From positions 62,001 to 126,000 of the forward strand of contig NZ_CATMFB010000003.1 in assembly GCF_950066645.1 (NCBI RefSeq): 64,000 bases of DNA, written 5' to 3'. The number at the start of each line of letters is the position of its first letter. The stretch's first letter is position 1. The notes beneath the pieces are model-generated. The model made no database searches, was not told where the DNA came from, and worked only from the letters and a program-made list of their open reading frames with translations. The position numbers and the translations under genes are program-made. Of the stretch, positions 8,645-16,261 are shown piece by piece. Origin of the DNA: an uncultured Thalassolituus sp. GTDB taxonomy: Bacteria; Pseudomonadota; Gammaproteobacteria; Pseudomonadales; Oceanobacteraceae.

Positions 8645-9496
8645 GTGAAAAACCACCCCGTGCTCGCCGAAATCGAAGCCGCCCGCCCGACCCTGCGCAA
8701 GTCAGAGGTAAAGGTAGCGGATTTCGTGCTACAACAGCCTGAACAGGTGATGCACATGCGCATTGTCGACCTCGCGCAGGAAGCTCAGGTCAGTGAGCCG
8801 ACCATAGTGCGCTTCTGTCGTGCCATCGGGTGCAATGGTTTTCAGGAGTTCAAGGTTCATATCGCACAGGAAATGGCCGTCGCCCGGAACATCGGCCAGT
8901 TCGCCATTGCCGAAGACGACAGCATCGAAGATATCTGCTCGAAGATCGCCGATACCACTATTCAGCGACTCAACCAGATCAAGAACCAACTGAGACCCGC
9001 GCAGATCAGCGCAGCAGCCCAGGCCATCAGTACCGCCCGGCGGCTTGAATTTTATGGTTTTGGAGCCTCCGGTGCCGTCGCTACCGACGCCCAGCACAAA
9101 TTCTTCCGTCTTCAGGTGGCCACCGCCGCCTACAGCGACCCACACATGCAGGCAATGTCAGCCGTCACCCTGGGTGATGAAGACGTCGTCGTGGCCATAT
9201 CTCAGAGCGGTCGCACCCGCGACCTGATGCACTCAGTTGAACTCGCCCAACAACACGGCGCAACAGTAATCAGCTTCGCACCACAGAATACGCCGCTCAG
9301 CGAAGCCGCCGACATCCCAGTGTTTATCAACATCGAAGAAGACACCGATAAATTCATCCCAATGACGTCGCGTATTGCTCACCTGATGATCATCGACATG
9401 CTGGCTGTCGCAGTGACGCAACGACGTGGCCCGGATTTTTCAGCACACCTCAACGCTATCAAACGCAGCATCAAATCACTGCGGATTGAAAGCTAA
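8645..9496 (+). CDS. hexR: HexR-type transcriptional regulator (RpiR family)
   Basis: DNA-binding regulator of central carbon metabolism; in pseudomonads and Shewanella HexR controls Entner-Doudoroff and glycolytic genes in response to 2-keto-3-deoxy-6-phosphogluconate. The 283-residue product has an N-terminal helix-turn-helix (LRKSEVKVADFVL to SEPTIVRFCRAIGC, about 16-63) and a SIS sugar-phosphate domain (FYGFGASGAVATDAQHKF, later AISQSGRT). The GTG at 8645 is chosen because a TATAAT lies just upstream and homologues start near here. None of the usual target genes (zwf, edd, eda) is in the window. Confidence 0.9.
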   Translation: MKNHPVLAEIEAARPTLRKSEVKVADFVLQQPEQVMHMRIVDLAQEAQVSEPTIVRFCRAIGCNGFQEFKVHIAQEMAVARNIGQFAIAEDDSIEDICSKIADTTIQRLNQIKNQLRPAQISAAAQAISTARRLEFYGFGASGAVATDAQHKFFRLQVATAAYSDPHMQAMSAVTLGDEDVVVAISQSGRTRDLMHSVELAQQHGATVISFAPQNTPLSEAADIPVFINIEEDTDKFIPMTSRIAHLMIIDMLAVAVTQRRGPDFSAHLNAIKRSIKSLRIES

Positions 9497-9699
9497 CGTC
9501 CTTCCGAGACGATTTGCGCCACTGAAATTCTACTGTCACTGAAGTTTTCTAACACCCGGCCGATAACTCTCCCAAGCAGGACGAAGCTGCCCAATGGCCG
9601 CATAAGGCAGTAGCCTCCCGAGCCGTAATTTGTCATCTTTCTGCAAACAATAATAAGCAGAATCACACTGGATCAGTGATCAGACGGGAACAAGAAACT

Positions 9700-9876
9700 A
9701 TGGAAACCGCAAAAGCTATCGAACTTGAAGAAAGCGTTTCTTTTGACCACGACGGCAATGTTGTTGTGAATAAAGAATGCAATATGTCGAAGAAGCTGAT
9801 CGCGCGACGCGCAATCGAAGCTCATCTTGAGCGCAAGCGTCTGGAAAAGGATCTCGAAGCTTATTATTTCGAATAA
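9700..9876 (+). CDS. Small hydrophilic protein, resembles PA3496 family
   Basis: A 58-residue acidic-basic protein with no membrane segment. The C-terminal half (ARRAIEAHLERKRLEKDLEAYYF) is a charged amphipathic helix typical of the short PA3496-type proteins of Pseudomonadales, annotated elsewhere as putative envelope-integrity factors; I rely on memory of that pattern. The N-terminus (ETAKAIELEESVSFDHDGNVVVNKECNMSK) is unassigned. The ATG at 9700 is preferred; a GTG 24 bases upstream is also in frame. The gene is monocistronic, closed by a strong terminator directly after the stop, which supports that it is real. Confidence 0.65.
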   Translation: METAKAIELEESVSFDHDGNVVVNKECNMSKKLIARRAIEAHLERKRLEKDLEAYYFE

Positions 9877-9904
9877 AAAAACGGGGCTTTCGCCCCGTTT
9901 TTTT
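9877..9904. terminator. Intrinsic terminator
   Basis: ACGGGGC/GCCCCGT stem with a four-base loop, preceded by A7 and followed by T7; it starts at the base after the small-protein stop codon and could work in both directions. Confidence 0.9.
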
Positions 9905-9980
9905 ATTTTCTGATAGGGTTGTCGTAATCCCTCGGACACGTCACCCCTGAAAAACTGTCTGATGCCACTCGAACACGGTA

Positions 9981-10244
9981 TCACCCATGCCCCTCACAAT
10001 TCGGGCATTTCCCTCTGAAAAGTACATAAGTAAATGGATTCCCCTTTTCCGGAAAATTGGCCCAGATGTTTTTTTGGCAGAGCTCACAGGCATAATCCCG
10101 TGACAGAAAATACATGCCTGAAATATAAAAGATAAAAAGCCCAACTGCTGGAATTATGAGGCTTCCAAACAGAACGTAGGTACCGGCTATAACGATGACT
10201 TCAGTAACAAGCCACAGATACGCCATTTGAATCTTAGAGATCAT
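9981..10244 (-). CDS. Small membrane protein with a CxxC...CxxC ribbon
   Basis: Function not recognised. The 87-residue product has two hydrophobic segments (about residues 9-28 and 29-48) followed by a cytosol- or periplasm-facing tail with two Cys pairs, CELC and CPNC, 23 residues apart, as in a minimal zinc ribbon or rubredoxin-like knuckle. A strong ribosome site (AAAGGAG, ten bases before the ATG) supports translation. The gene is more A+T-rich than its neighbours and has no obvious operon partner. It could be a zinc-binding membrane adaptor; no closer assignment is justified. Confidence 0.6.
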   Translation of the reverse strand: MISKIQMAYLWLVTEVIVIAGTYVLFGSLIIPAVGLFIFYISGMYFLSRDYACELCQKNIWANFPEKGNPFTYVLFRGKCPNCEGHG

Positions 10245-10370
10245 ACCGGCTCTCTCCTTTGAAACCCGCCCCCATACTTCCTCCAGTTAATACCTTCGGC
10301 CAACTGATTTAAGCATCATAACCGGATGTTCCGCAGCGACTTTATGTAATCTGATACGTGAACAACACGC

Positions 10371-10405
10371 AAAAAAAAAGCCGGTCAGATGACCGGCTTT
10401 CTTTT
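10371..10405 (-). terminator. amtB terminator
   Basis: AAGCCGGTCA/TGACCGGCTT stem with a two-base loop; the leftward transcript ends in nine Ts. It lies 30 bases after the amtB stop. Confidence 0.9.
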
Positions 10406-10434
10406 TCACAGCGTCCTTGCTGTCAGAGTTCAGC

Positions 10435-11712
10435 TTACTTGCTGGTGAACTCTGGGTAAGCTTCCATACCACACTCAGCAATATCAACGCCTTCGTACTC
10501 ATGCTCTTCGCTAACGCGCAGACCCATGATGGCTTTCAGCAGCATCCATACGATGGCAGAAGCTACGAATACCCAGACGAAGATGGTCAGTGCGCCTACC
10601 AGCTGACCCATGAAGGTCGCGTCAGAGTCAGACAGCAGTACCGCGAAGATACCCCACAGACCAACAACACCGTGTACAGAGATAGCACCTACTGGATCGT
10701 CAATTTTCAGTTTATCCAGAGTCAGGATAGACAGAACAACCAGAACACCACCCGCAGCACCGATCAGGGTCGCCAGGAACGGAGATGGATCAGCAGGCTC
10801 TGCAGTGATTGCAACCAGACCAGCCAGTGCACCGTTCAGGGCCATAGTCAGGTCAGCTTTACGGAACAGCACGTATGCAGTGATCAGTGCAGCAATCAGA
10901 CCGCCAGATGCAGCAGCGTTGGTGTTCAGGAATACTGAAGCCACTTCGTTAGCTACGCCAACGCCAGACAGCTGCAGAGTAGAACCACCGTTGAAGCCGA
11001 ACCAACCCATCCACAGGATGAAGGTACCCAGAGTTGCCAGCGGCAGGTTTGCACCAGGAATCGCGCGGACTTCACCGTTAGGGCCGTATTTGCCTTTACG
11101 TGCGCCCAGCAGCAGTACACCAGCCAGAGCAGCAGCAGCACCCGCCATGTGAACGATACCGGAACCTGCGTAGTCAGAGTAGTTCAGTTCGTACATACCG
11201 AATACAGAAGCACCGCCCCAGGTCCAAGCACCTTCCATTGGGTAGATGAAACCAGTCATCACAACAGCAAATGCCAGGAAAGCCCACAGCTTCATACGCT
11301 CAGCAACTGCACCAGAAACGATAGACATTGCAGTCGCAACGAACACTACCTGGAAGAAGAAGTCAGAAGCGCCAGAGTATGGCAGGCCAGCGTCTTCAAC
11401 ACCGTTACGGAAGTCAGCCTGTGCAGCCAGAACGCCTGCAACTGCTTCATCAGTCATAGAAGCAACACTGTCAGTGCCGCTCAGGAAGTAACCGCCGCCG
11501 TACATGATTTCGTAGCCGCAGATCAGGTACATAGTACATGCGATCGCGAACAGGGCGACGTTCTTAGTCAGAATTTCAGTGGTATTTTTAGAGCGGACCA
11601 GACCCGCTTCGAGCATGGCGAAACCTGCCGCCATCCACATTACTAATGCGCCACACACCAGAAAGTAAAAGGTGTCCATGGCGTATTGAAGATCGTAAAT
11701 TTGATTTTCCAT
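10435..11712 (-). CDS. amtB: Ammonium transporter AmtB
   Basis: Trimeric inner-membrane ammonium channel, 425 residues with eleven predicted membrane segments. The twin pore histidines are visible: H188 in GSGIVHMAGA and H347 in GAISVHGVVGLWG, and the family signature FGFNGGST is present near 238-245. The C-terminal tail (VSEEHEYEGVDIAECG) is the part that docks GlnK. It lies 46 bases after glnK in the same direction, the standard glnK-amtB pair, and is expected to be expressed from the sigma-54-type promoter before torF. The terminator follows directly. Confidence 0.97.
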   Translation of the reverse strand: MENQIYDLQYAMDTFYFLVCGALVMWMAAGFAMLEAGLVRSKNTTEILTKNVALFAIACTMYLICGYEIMYGGGYFLSGTDSVASMTDEAVAGVLAAQADFRNGVEDAGLPYSGASDFFFQVVFVATAMSIVSGAVAERMKLWAFLAFAVVMTGFIYPMEGAWTWGGASVFGMYELNYSDYAGSGIVHMAGAAAALAGVLLLGARKGKYGPNGEVRAIPGANLPLATLGTFILWMGWFGFNGGSTLQLSGVGVANEVASVFLNTNAAASGGLIAALITAYVLFRKADLTMALNGALAGLVAITAEPADPSPFLATLIGAAGGVLVVLSILTLDKLKIDDPVGAISVHGVVGLWGIFAVLLSDSDATFMGQLVGALTIFVWVFVASAIVWMLLKAIMGLRVSEEHEYEGVDIAECGMEAYPEFTSK

Positions 11713-11758
11713 TTATTAAGCCCCCCGCATCAGGCTCTGTTATCAATGGTGTGGCGAA

Positions 11759-12112
<354 letters not shown>

Positions 12113-12130
12113 TTATTAATGAGGTATCAG

Positions 12131-12156
12131 ATAGCCCGTGCGGGGGCACGGGCTAT
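12131..12156 (-). terminator. Hairpin between torF and glnK
   Basis: Perfect 11-bp stem (ATAGCCCGTGC with GCACGGGCTAT) and a four-base loop, without a T tract. It begins 12 bases after the torF stop. Likely an attenuating or 3'-stabilising element making the porin message more abundant than glnK-amtB. Confidence 0.6.
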
Positions 12157-12168
12157 TGTAGCGTGTTA

Positions 12169-12897
12169 TTACTCGATAGGCAGGCTGTAAGACACAACGA
12201 ATTTCAGATCGTCGTCGTAAGAGTCTTCTTCGTCTTCAGCAACTACTTTGCTCGCAGTGAATGAGAGGCTATCGTTGAATGCGTAGCTCAGATCCAGGTG
12301 AGTGTAACCAGCATCTTCACCATCATCATCTTCAACCATCGTGATACCAACCATACCGCTGAAAGCACCAGCGCCGTAGCCCAGAGTCATGTAGCTGTAA
12401 TCGTTAGGATTGCTGGACACTGGGTAATAATAAGAGAAGGAAGCACCTTCATAACCCAGCGAGACAATCATTTCAGACAGAGAGAAAGTGTTGCCGCTTG
12501 TGTCTGATTCCAGAATATCCGGGATGTCATTGTCGTCTTCATCAGTCGGATCGTAGTAAGCGAAGTTGCCAGCGCTTGGATAGACATAAGTCCAGATGGA
12601 AACATCGTAAGAGAAACCTTCCAGTTCGCCGCCGTATCCCAGAGCCAGGTCATACTCATTCCCAGCAGCAGAGTCACCACTTGACGTCCACATTGTTGCG
12701 TATGCACCGCCGGTAGAAACAGTGATGTCGCCGGATACCGCTGGAGAACCATTACCCAGGTCCATACCACGCCACAGGTACATGCTCGCAACAGAAGCAG
12801 AAGCTGACACTTCGACTTCAGCCTGAGCGAACTGGGAACCAGTTACACCTGCAGTCATTACACCAGCCAGAGCGATTGCTTTAGTCAGTTTTTTCAT
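12169..12897 (-). CDS. TorF-family putative outer-membrane porin
   Basis: A 242-residue exported beta-barrel protein. The signal peptide (MKKLTKAIALAGVMTAGVTGSQFAQA) is cut after residue 26; the mature part has alternating hydrophobic strands, many Asp/Gly/Tyr residues and the SMYLWRGMDLG start seen in the TorF/TIGR02001 family, ending with a beta-barrel-type strand (FVVSYSLPIE). Proteins of this family are often found beside glnK-amtB. Inference: an outer-membrane route for small nitrogen compounds induced under nitrogen limitation. It has a good ribosome site (AAGGAAAA) and a sigma-54-type element ~90 bases upstream. Confidence 0.82.
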   Translation of the reverse strand: MKKLTKAIALAGVMTAGVTGSQFAQAEVEVSASASVASMYLWRGMDLGNGSPAVSGDITVSTGGAYATMWTSSGDSAAGNEYDLALGYGGELEGFSYDVSIWTYVYPSAGNFAYYDPTDEDDNDIPDILESDTSGNTFSLSEMIVSLGYEGASFSYYYPVSSNPNDYSYMTLGYGAGAFSGMVGITMVEDDDGEDAGYTHLDLSYAFNDSLSFTASKVVAEDEEDSYDDDLKFVVSYSLPIE

Positions 12898-12984
12898 CGT
12901 TCTTTTTCCTTTATCAGGTTTTATATAGTAGCTGTTGGTATTCCGATGCTTTAACGCACCGTTTTATTTCTGTGTCAAAGCTAT

Positions 12985-13001
12985 AGCAGGTGGCGTGCCA
13001 A
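12985..13001 (-). promoter_or_regulatory. Sigma-54-type promoter for torF-glnK-amtB
   Basis: On the minus strand TTGGCACGCCACCTGCT matches the -24/-12 consensus (TGGCACG, four bases, TTGCT) with one mismatch and the exact GG-10-GC spacing. Transcription would start near 12975, leaving a ~77-base leader before the torF ATG. This is the expected control for glnK-amtB. Confidence 0.82.
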
Positions 13002-13224
13002 CTTTACTATTCACCATTAAAATCAATGACTTACGGATTTTTTTAGTGAAAAGTGAGCTTTTCGAGCCACCAAAACAGGGCACAGAGCCTAGCGGGGCAC
13101 CATTTTTTAACACAGCAAAAGCAGGGTGTGTTCAATATTGGTGCAATAATGCACACCAAGTTGCATTCCCATCGGACTAGTTGGCGTAAACCAGCCAACT
13201 AACAGGTGATAGAGGCTGAAATCG

Positions 13225-13241
13225 TGCACCAAAGAGTGGCT
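13225..13241. promoter_or_regulatory. NtrC-like site (weak)
   Basis: TGCACC-AAAGA-GTGGCT: one perfect NtrC half-site (TGCACC) with a degenerate partner at the right spacing, ~225 bases upstream of the sigma-54-type element. Only suggestive. Confidence 0.35.
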
Positions 13242-13320
13242 TAGTGGTTAAAAACTGATCCAACAGAGTTCAGCGCGTTTCTGTTACCATTGCGGGAAAC
13301 TTTGATGAAGGCGATTCAGA

Positions 13321-13554
13321 ATGATGAAACCCGAGGCAATCCGCTCTAAAGTCGAACAGATGCTGCAACAGACTCCTTTTGCAGGTCTGTCTTCCGATAT
13401 CAAGCTGGCGCTGCAGTCTCAACTGCAGAGTCTGATTACCAACGCCAACCTGGTTACCCGGGAAGAGTTTGAGGTACAGAGCGAGGTTCTGCGCCGTACC
13501 AATGCGCGTCTGGCGGAGTTAGAAGAACGTCTGGCGAAGCTTGAGGCGGAGTGA
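13321..13554 (+). CDS. ubiK: UbiK, ubiquinone biosynthesis accessory factor
   Basis: A 77-residue protein of the YqiC/BMFP family, which in enterobacteria helps the Ubi lipid-binding proteins organise aerobic ubiquinone synthesis. It has the usual N-terminal amphipathic part (KVEQMLQQTPFAGLSSDIK) and a C-terminal coiled coil (VLRRTNARLAELEERLAKLEAE). Two adjacent Met codons are possible starts; the first is taken. Monocistronic, with its own terminator. The ubiquinone hydroxylase genes at the far end of the window belong to the same pathway but are unlinked. Confidence 0.88.
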   Translation: MMKPEAIRSKVEQMLQQTPFAGLSSDIKLALQSQLQSLITNANLVTREEFEVQSEVLRRTNARLAELEERLAKLEAE

Positions 13555-13574
13555 TCTGCTGATTCATATATAAG

Positions 13575-13600
13575 AAGCGGCCTGTTGGCCGCTTTTTTTT
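13575..13600 (+). terminator. ubiK terminator
   Basis: AGCGGCC/GGCCGCT stem, TGTT loop and eight Ts, 20 bases after the ubiK stop. Confidence 0.9.
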
Positions 13601-13621
13601 GCGACTGCTTTGTGATTACTG

Positions 13622-14320
13622 TTAAATAGCCAGCAGCTCCTTCGCTTCCTCCGAGTGTTCAAGCTCTTCACCCGTCCCCTGACTCACAACCCGACCCCGC
13701 TCCAGGATAATAAATTCATCCGCCAGCTCTTTGGCAAAGTCCAGATACTGTTCCACCAGAACAATGGCCATTTCGCCGCGATCTCGGAGCAGCTTAATCA
13801 CCCGACCAATGTCTTTAATGATGGACGGCTGAATACCTTCTGTAGGTTCATCCAGAATCAGCATCTTTGGACGTAGTAACAAGGCCCGAGCAATCGCGAG
13901 CTGTTGCTGCTGGCCGCCAGACAGGTCGCCACCACGTCGCTTCAGCATCTTCTGCAGCACAGGAAACAAGGCGTAGACTTCGGGGTCGATAAAGCGCTGC
14001 GCACGAGGCAGGGCCGAGAAAGCCGTCTGAAGGTTTTCTTCAACCGTCAGCTGCGGAAATATATCGCGCCCCTGCGGAACATACGCGATCCCGGCTTTGG
14101 CCCGATCATATGGCGCCATGGCGAGCAGGCTTTTTCCTTCCCAGAGAATATCACCGGACACGGGGGTAAGGTGCCCTGACAGCGACTTCATCAGAGTTGT
14201 CTTACCCACACCATTACGCCCAAGCACACAGGTCACCTTGCCAGGCTCAGCGGTCATTGCCACGTTATAGAGTGCCTGACTGGCACCGTATGCGACGTTC
14301 AGATTATTTACGGTCAACAT
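13622..14320 (-). CDS. urtE: UrtE, urea ABC transporter ATPase
   Basis: One of two ATPases of the urea importer, 232 residues, of the LivF-like branched-chain type. Walker A is GRNGVGKTT, the signature LSGGQQQQLAIARAL, Walker B LILDEPTEGIQPS; the last phrase (EGIQPSI) is typical of UrtE as opposed to LivF. The ATG at 14320 gives MLTVNNLNVAYG and lies one base past the urtD stop; an in-frame ATG 84 bases upstream is inside urtD. Last gene of urtABCDE, ending convergent with ubiK. Confidence 0.94.
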   Translation of the reverse strand: MLTVNNLNVAYGASQALYNVAMTAEPGKVTCVLGRNGVGKTTLMKSLSGHLTPVSGDILWEGKSLLAMAPYDRAKAGIAYVPQGRDIFPQLTVEENLQTAFSALPRAQRFIDPEVYALFPVLQKMLKRRGGDLSGGQQQQLAIARALLLRPKMLILDEPTEGIQPSIIKDIGRVIKLLRDRGEMAIVLVEQYLDFAKELADEFIILERGRVVSQGTGEELEHSEEAKELLAI

Positions 14321-14321
14321 A

Positions 14322-15089
14322 TCAGCGCCCCAGATACACTTCGATAACTTCCTGATTTGCCTTAACAGTTTCAAGGCTCCCTTCGGCCAGCACCCGACCT
14401 TCATGCAGCACGGTCACTTTACAATCGAGAGCTTCGATAAAGTCCATGTCATGCTCGACGACCATCAGTGAATGCTTTTTCGCCAAGCGTTTAAAAAGCT
14501 CGGCGGTCTTCATGGTTTCTTCGTCAGTCATGCCAGCAGCAGGCTCATCAATCAGGAGTAACTCGGGCTCCTGCCCCAGTAACATACCGATCTCCAACCA
14601 TTGCTTCTGACCATGCGACAGACTTCCGGCCTCTTCATGCTGACGATCTTTCAGATCGATCAGGTCGAGAATCTCGTCGATTTTCTCCTGGCGTGCCGGC
14701 GTCAGTTTATGCACCAGAGCCTGCCAGACAGAACGTCCGCCCTTCAGAGACATTTCGATATTTTCGAAGACAGTCAGGCTTTCGATCACACTCGGTTTTT
14801 GAAATTTCCGACCCACCCCCATATTGGCAACCTGAGCTTCGTCATACCGGGTGAGATCTTCTTTATCGTTGAACAGAATCGTGCCGGAGTCTGGTCGGGT
14901 TTTCCCGGTAATAACATCCATCATGGTGGTTTTGCCCGCACCGTTAGGGCCGATAATGGCCCGCATTTCTCCCGGCTCGATAAACAGTGACAGCGAGTTC
15001 AGCGCTTTAAAGCCATCGAAGCTGACACTGACACCGTTCATATAAAGTACGGTCGGATGATCAATATGTTTTGGTGTTGCGATACTCAT
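14322..15089 (-). CDS. urtD: UrtD, urea ABC transporter ATPase
   Basis: Second ATPase of the urea importer, 255 residues, LivG-like. Walker A is GPNGAGKTT, signature LSHGQKQWLEIG (the HGQKQWLE form is typical of UrtD), Walker B LLLIDEPAAGMTDEE. Its start overlaps the urtC stop by four bases and its stop lies one base before urtE, so urtC, urtD and urtE are tightly coupled. Confidence 0.95.
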   Translation of the reverse strand: MSIATPKHIDHPTVLYMNGVSVSFDGFKALNSLSLFIEPGEMRAIIGPNGAGKTTMMDVITGKTRPDSGTILFNDKEDLTRYDEAQVANMGVGRKFQKPSVIESLTVFENIEMSLKGGRSVWQALVHKLTPARQEKIDEILDLIDLKDRQHEEAGSLSHGQKQWLEIGMLLGQEPELLLIDEPAAGMTDEETMKTAELFKRLAKKHSLMVVEHDMDFIEALDCKVTVLHEGRVLAEGSLETVKANQEVIEVYLGR

Positions 15090-16252
15090 ACTTTGCCCTC
15101 CGCAGTCGCACTCTGCCCGCCGCCAGGGCCCCCAGAGGAGCTACGCCGTTTCTCCTGTATCTGGGCCCAGAGCCCAACCACACCTTTCGGCAGATACAGC
15201 GTTGTCAGAACAAACAGGCCGCCCAGCATAAACAACCACAGCTCGGCAAAGGCGCCTGTAAAATAGGTTTTCGCATAGTTCACCAGCACCGCTCCGATCA
15301 CGGCACCATAGAGTGTTCCGCGACCACCAACGGCAACCCAGATAATTATCTCGATGGAATTAATCGGCGCGAACTCTCCCGGATTAATAATCCCGACCTG
15401 CGGCACATACAAAGCACCTGCCACACCGGCAAGCATGGAAGACACAACGAAGACGAAGAGTTTGTACCACTCAACGCGATAGCCCAGAAAACGTGCACGG
15501 GATTCACTGTCGCGGATAGCGACAAGTACCCGCCCCAGTTTCGATGTGACGATAAAACGACTGATGAGGTAGCCGCCGATCAGTGCGATGCCCGAGGCAA
15601 AGAATAACGCCGCACGGGTGGTATCGGCCTGGAGGTCAAAGCCCAGAATGTCTTTAAAGTCGGTCAGGCCGTTGTTGCCACCAAAGCCCATGTCATTGCG
15701 GAAGAAAGCCAGCAACAAGGCGTACGTCAGTGCCTGGGTAATGATCGAGAGATATACCCCGGTGACGCGTGAACGGAATGCCAGAACCCCGAAAACAAAT
15801 GCCAGCAATCCGGGGGCAGCCAGAACCATAATCATGGCGAACCAGAACTGATCGAATCCCTGCCAGTACCACGGCAGCTCGGTCCAGTTCAGGAACACCA
15901 TAAAGTCAGGCAGCTCAGGGTTAGCATACACACCCCGGTCGCCAATCTGGCGCATCAGATACATACCCATGGCATAGCCACCCAGCGCAAAGAAGGCGCC
16001 GTGACCCAGACTGAGAATACCGCAGTAACCCCAGATCAGATCCACCGCGACTGCCAGCAGGGCATAGCAAAGATATTTACCCAACAGAGTCATAGTGAAG
16101 GTCGAGACGTGAAAAAGCGACCCTTCAGGGACCAGCAGGTTACTGAGAGGCACCAACACAGATACCAGTAACAGCACCAGAAGCAGTTTCCGGCCAGCTT
16201 TGTCATTCATGATCAGGCGGGTCAGTGGGCCACCTTTAATTTCCTGTGACAT
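15086..16252 (-). CDS. urtC: UrtC, urea ABC transporter permease
   Basis: LivM-type inner-membrane permease of 388 residues, with about ten hydrophobic segments and the family phrases LSLGHGAFFALGGYAMGMYLM near 82-102 and the EAA-like loop ESRARFLGYRVEWYKLFVF. Length is normal for UrtC. It follows urtB by nine bases. The C-terminus ends in a Gly/Ser-rich tail that is not conserved in function. Confidence 0.94.
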   Translation of the reverse strand: MSQEIKGGPLTRLIMNDKAGRKLLLVLLLVSVLVPLSNLLVPEGSLFHVSTFTMTLLGKYLCYALLAVAVDLIWGYCGILSLGHGAFFALGGYAMGMYLMRQIGDRGVYANPELPDFMVFLNWTELPWYWQGFDQFWFAMIMVLAAPGLLAFVFGVLAFRSRVTGVYLSIITQALTYALLLAFFRNDMGFGGNNGLTDFKDILGFDLQADTTRAALFFASGIALIGGYLISRFIVTSKLGRVLVAIRDSESRARFLGYRVEWYKLFVFVVSSMLAGVAGALYVPQVGIINPGEFAPINSIEIIIWVAVGGRGTLYGAVIGAVLVNYAKTYFTGAFAELWLFMLGGLFVLTTLYLPKGVVGLWAQIQEKRRSSSGGPGGGQSATAEGKV

Positions 16253-16261
16253 AACAGCTCC

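Larger units (their letters stand above)
12898..13320. promoter_or_regulatory. Regulatory intergenic region torF / ubiK
   Basis: A 423-base gap without a convincing gene, more A+T-rich than the flanks. It holds the sigma-54-type promoter for torF-glnK-amtB, an NtrC-like half-site further upstream, a GTGCA-ATAA-TGCAC inverted repeat (13141-13154) and, at the right end, the leader of ubiK with a GAAGG ribosome site. Its length is consistent with distant enhancer binding and DNA looping. Confidence 0.55.

Noticed and set aside
13138-13159. GTGCA-ATAA-TGCAC inverted repeat as an NtrC site
   Set aside because: The half-sites point the opposite way to the NtrC palindrome (TGCAC outward arms), so only the site at 13225 was kept as a weak candidate.
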